From the NCBI GenBank assembly GCA_964293305.1, contig CAXYYO010000054.1:1-17765 (forward strand): a stretch of DNA of 17,765 bases. Direction: 5' to 3'. Below, piece after piece: positions 17,155 through 17,765 of the stretch. Numbering within the stretch: position 1 is the stretch's first letter; each line of letters begins with the position of its first letter. The translations under genes were made by a program, and so were the position numbers. Source of the stretch: CALAGJ01 sp964293305 (lineage in GTDB: Bacteria; Bacteroidota; Bacteroidia; Chitinophagales; Chitinophagaceae). Under the pieces are notes generated by a model. That model ran no database searches, was not told the origin of the DNA, and saw only the letters and a list, made by a program, of their open reading frames with translations.

Positions 17155-17205
17155 ATAAAAATTTAGTGGCAAATAAAAGTAAAATTTATACATACAGATT
17201 TATTT

Positions 17206-17292
17206 GGGCGTGTCCCTGCGGGCCGGGCTTTCGTTTCAAGTCCTCGCCAATCGTGCCTCATGGCTCCGGGCTTTACACTCTATCCTTCACGC
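17206..17292. repeat. 87-base GC-rich palindromic intergenic repeat element
   Basis: The element opens with GGGCGTG and closes with CACGC, so GCGTG (17208-17212) pairs with CACGC (17288-17292). Inside are a CCC-TGC-GGG mini-hairpin (17214-17222) and AAGTCC (17238-17243), which pairs with GGGCTT (17268-17273) allowing one wobble. CCGGGCTTT is also present twice as a direct repeat (17223-17231 and 17266-17274). Its GC content is far above the surrounding DNA. From memory, elements with these ends and the pattern CGGGCTTTC-G-T-CAA-TCCTCG recur between genes in many Bacteroidota genomes. Only one copy is in this window. Confidence 0.65.
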
Positions 17293-17470
17293 ATTAACAT
17301 CAATATTGGTAACTAAATCTGGTACATCAATACAATAAACAAGAATAAAAACTGGAGATTGCGTTAGCATACACACACCCATTGTATTTGACTTTACAAT
17401 GAAAAGTTGGAAAGTAAAATAGATAGTGATTGGTTTGATTTTTTGGAGAGGAAATAGAGAATTATTTTAA
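17293..17470. other. Non-coding gap between the palindromic repeat and the recombinase fragment
   Basis: No gene is supported here. Translating the three forward frames upstream of 17471 gives no recombinase-like sequence, so the missing N-terminal part of the recombinase is not present nearby in another frame. The main structure is the inverted repeat at 17380-17401. Confidence 0.45.
17380..17401. repeat. 22-base inverted repeat upstream of the recombinase fragment
   Basis: CATTGTA and TACAATG are perfect complements with an 8-base spacer. It sits about 70 bases before the open frame of the recombinase remnant. It could be an operator, a recombination or attachment half-site pair, or chance; nothing in the sequence decides between these. 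Confidence 0.4.
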
Positions 17471-17765
17471 AATAATAATATACAAATAGGTCAACCAACA
17501 AAGTTATATAAATCAATATGGAGGGAGTATTTTAAGGAATACAGGCCTAAACAATACTTATTTGAAGGACAAAATGGTGGAAAATATGCTGCCCGAAGCA
17601 TACAGGCATTTTTTGGGGAAATATGTCAAAAAGTAGGTATCCAAAAAAAGATAAACGTACATGACTTGCGCCACAGTTTTGCCACTCACCTTTTGGAAAA
17701 TGGTACAGACATTAAATATATACAAGAACTTTTGGGGCACAATGATATAAAAACCACCCTGCGCT
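17471..17765 (+). pseudogene. C-terminal fragment of a tyrosine recombinase/integrase, cut by the window edge
   Basis: The frame is open from just after a TAA at 17468 to the right edge. Recognisable similarity begins near 17500-17515 (WREYFKEYRPKQYLFEG) and continues through YAARSIQAFF, the catalytic HDLRHSFATHLL block (17660 onward, His-x-x-Arg-His), and LLGHNDIKTTLR with the third catalytic histidine position at 17738. The nucleophilic Tyr would come just past the edge. The frame contains no Met codon, and the N-terminal core-binding domain and first catalytic Arg are missing. It is therefore most likely a 5'-truncated remnant, not a working gene. The original enzyme would be a XerC/D-like or integrative-element recombinase; the fragment cannot say which. 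Confidence 0.7.

Noticed and set aside
17206..17300. Integron attC site next to a tyrosine recombinase
   Set aside because: The palindrome lacks the paired RYYYAAC and GTTRRRY core sites at its ends, and there is no cassette-like array in the window.
17558..17740. Minus-strand open frame of 60 codons at the right edge
   Set aside because: It is antisense to the recombinase fragment, whose catalytic motifs are unmistakable in the plus strand.
1..17765. CRISPR arrays, tRNA or rRNA genes
   Set aside because: No regularly spaced repeats and no sequence resembling tRNA or rRNA was seen on either strand.

Overview
This window looks like chromosomal DNA of a low-GC member of the Bacteroidota. The evidence is a complete SusC/SusD/SusE-type outer-membrane glycan-uptake operon, lipoproteins with Bacteroidota-style signal peptides, weak or absent Shine-Dalgarno sequences, and at least one match to the Bacteroidota -7 promoter element TAnnTTTG. 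The gene set (Nudix-type sugar regulator, TolB-propeller/amidohydrolase fusion, MOP flippase) fits the Chitinophagaceae or a close relative. That family placement is inference, not proof.

Layout, left to right. Positions 238-6865 hold a minus-strand operon in the order susC-susD-susE-(susE/F-like), with gaps of only 11-18 bases. It encodes a TonB-dependent outer-membrane pore, its SusD lid lipoprotein, and two surface glycan-binding lipoproteins. Upstream of it, on the same strand, is a Nudix/winged-helix regulator (7124-7936) whose Nudix box has lost its catalytic glutamates, so it is probably a ligand sensor. The DNA on both sides of this regulator gene carries short perfect palindromes that could be operators. 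Together these six elements read as a regulated glycan-import locus, but no glycoside hydrolase lies within the window.

Positions 8084-10171 (plus strand) encode a complete NAD-dependent DNA ligase, LigA. A strong bidirectional terminator (10516-10541) lies near the end of the convergent 1185-residue amidohydrolase gene (10561-14118, minus). That protein has a beta-propeller, then a charged Asp-Ser-rich helical linker, then a metal-dependent hydrolase domain. After a 387-base gap without genes come fluC/crcB (fluoride channel, minus) and, divergently, a MOP-family flippase (plus) that lacks an ATG start. A small uncharacterised lipoprotein gene (minus) ends one base from the flippase stop.

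From about 17200 to the right edge the character changes. There is an 87-base GC-rich palindromic element resembling a dispersed intergenic repeat family of Bacteroidota, then a 22-base inverted repeat, then the C-terminal catalytic part of a tyrosine recombinase with no start codon, cut by the window edge. This is the only mobile-element-like part of the window. I did not find an obviously new multi-gene defence or biosynthetic system. The most useful leads are the regulator-palindrome arrangement, the unusual flippase start, the 87-base repeat and the recombinase remnant.
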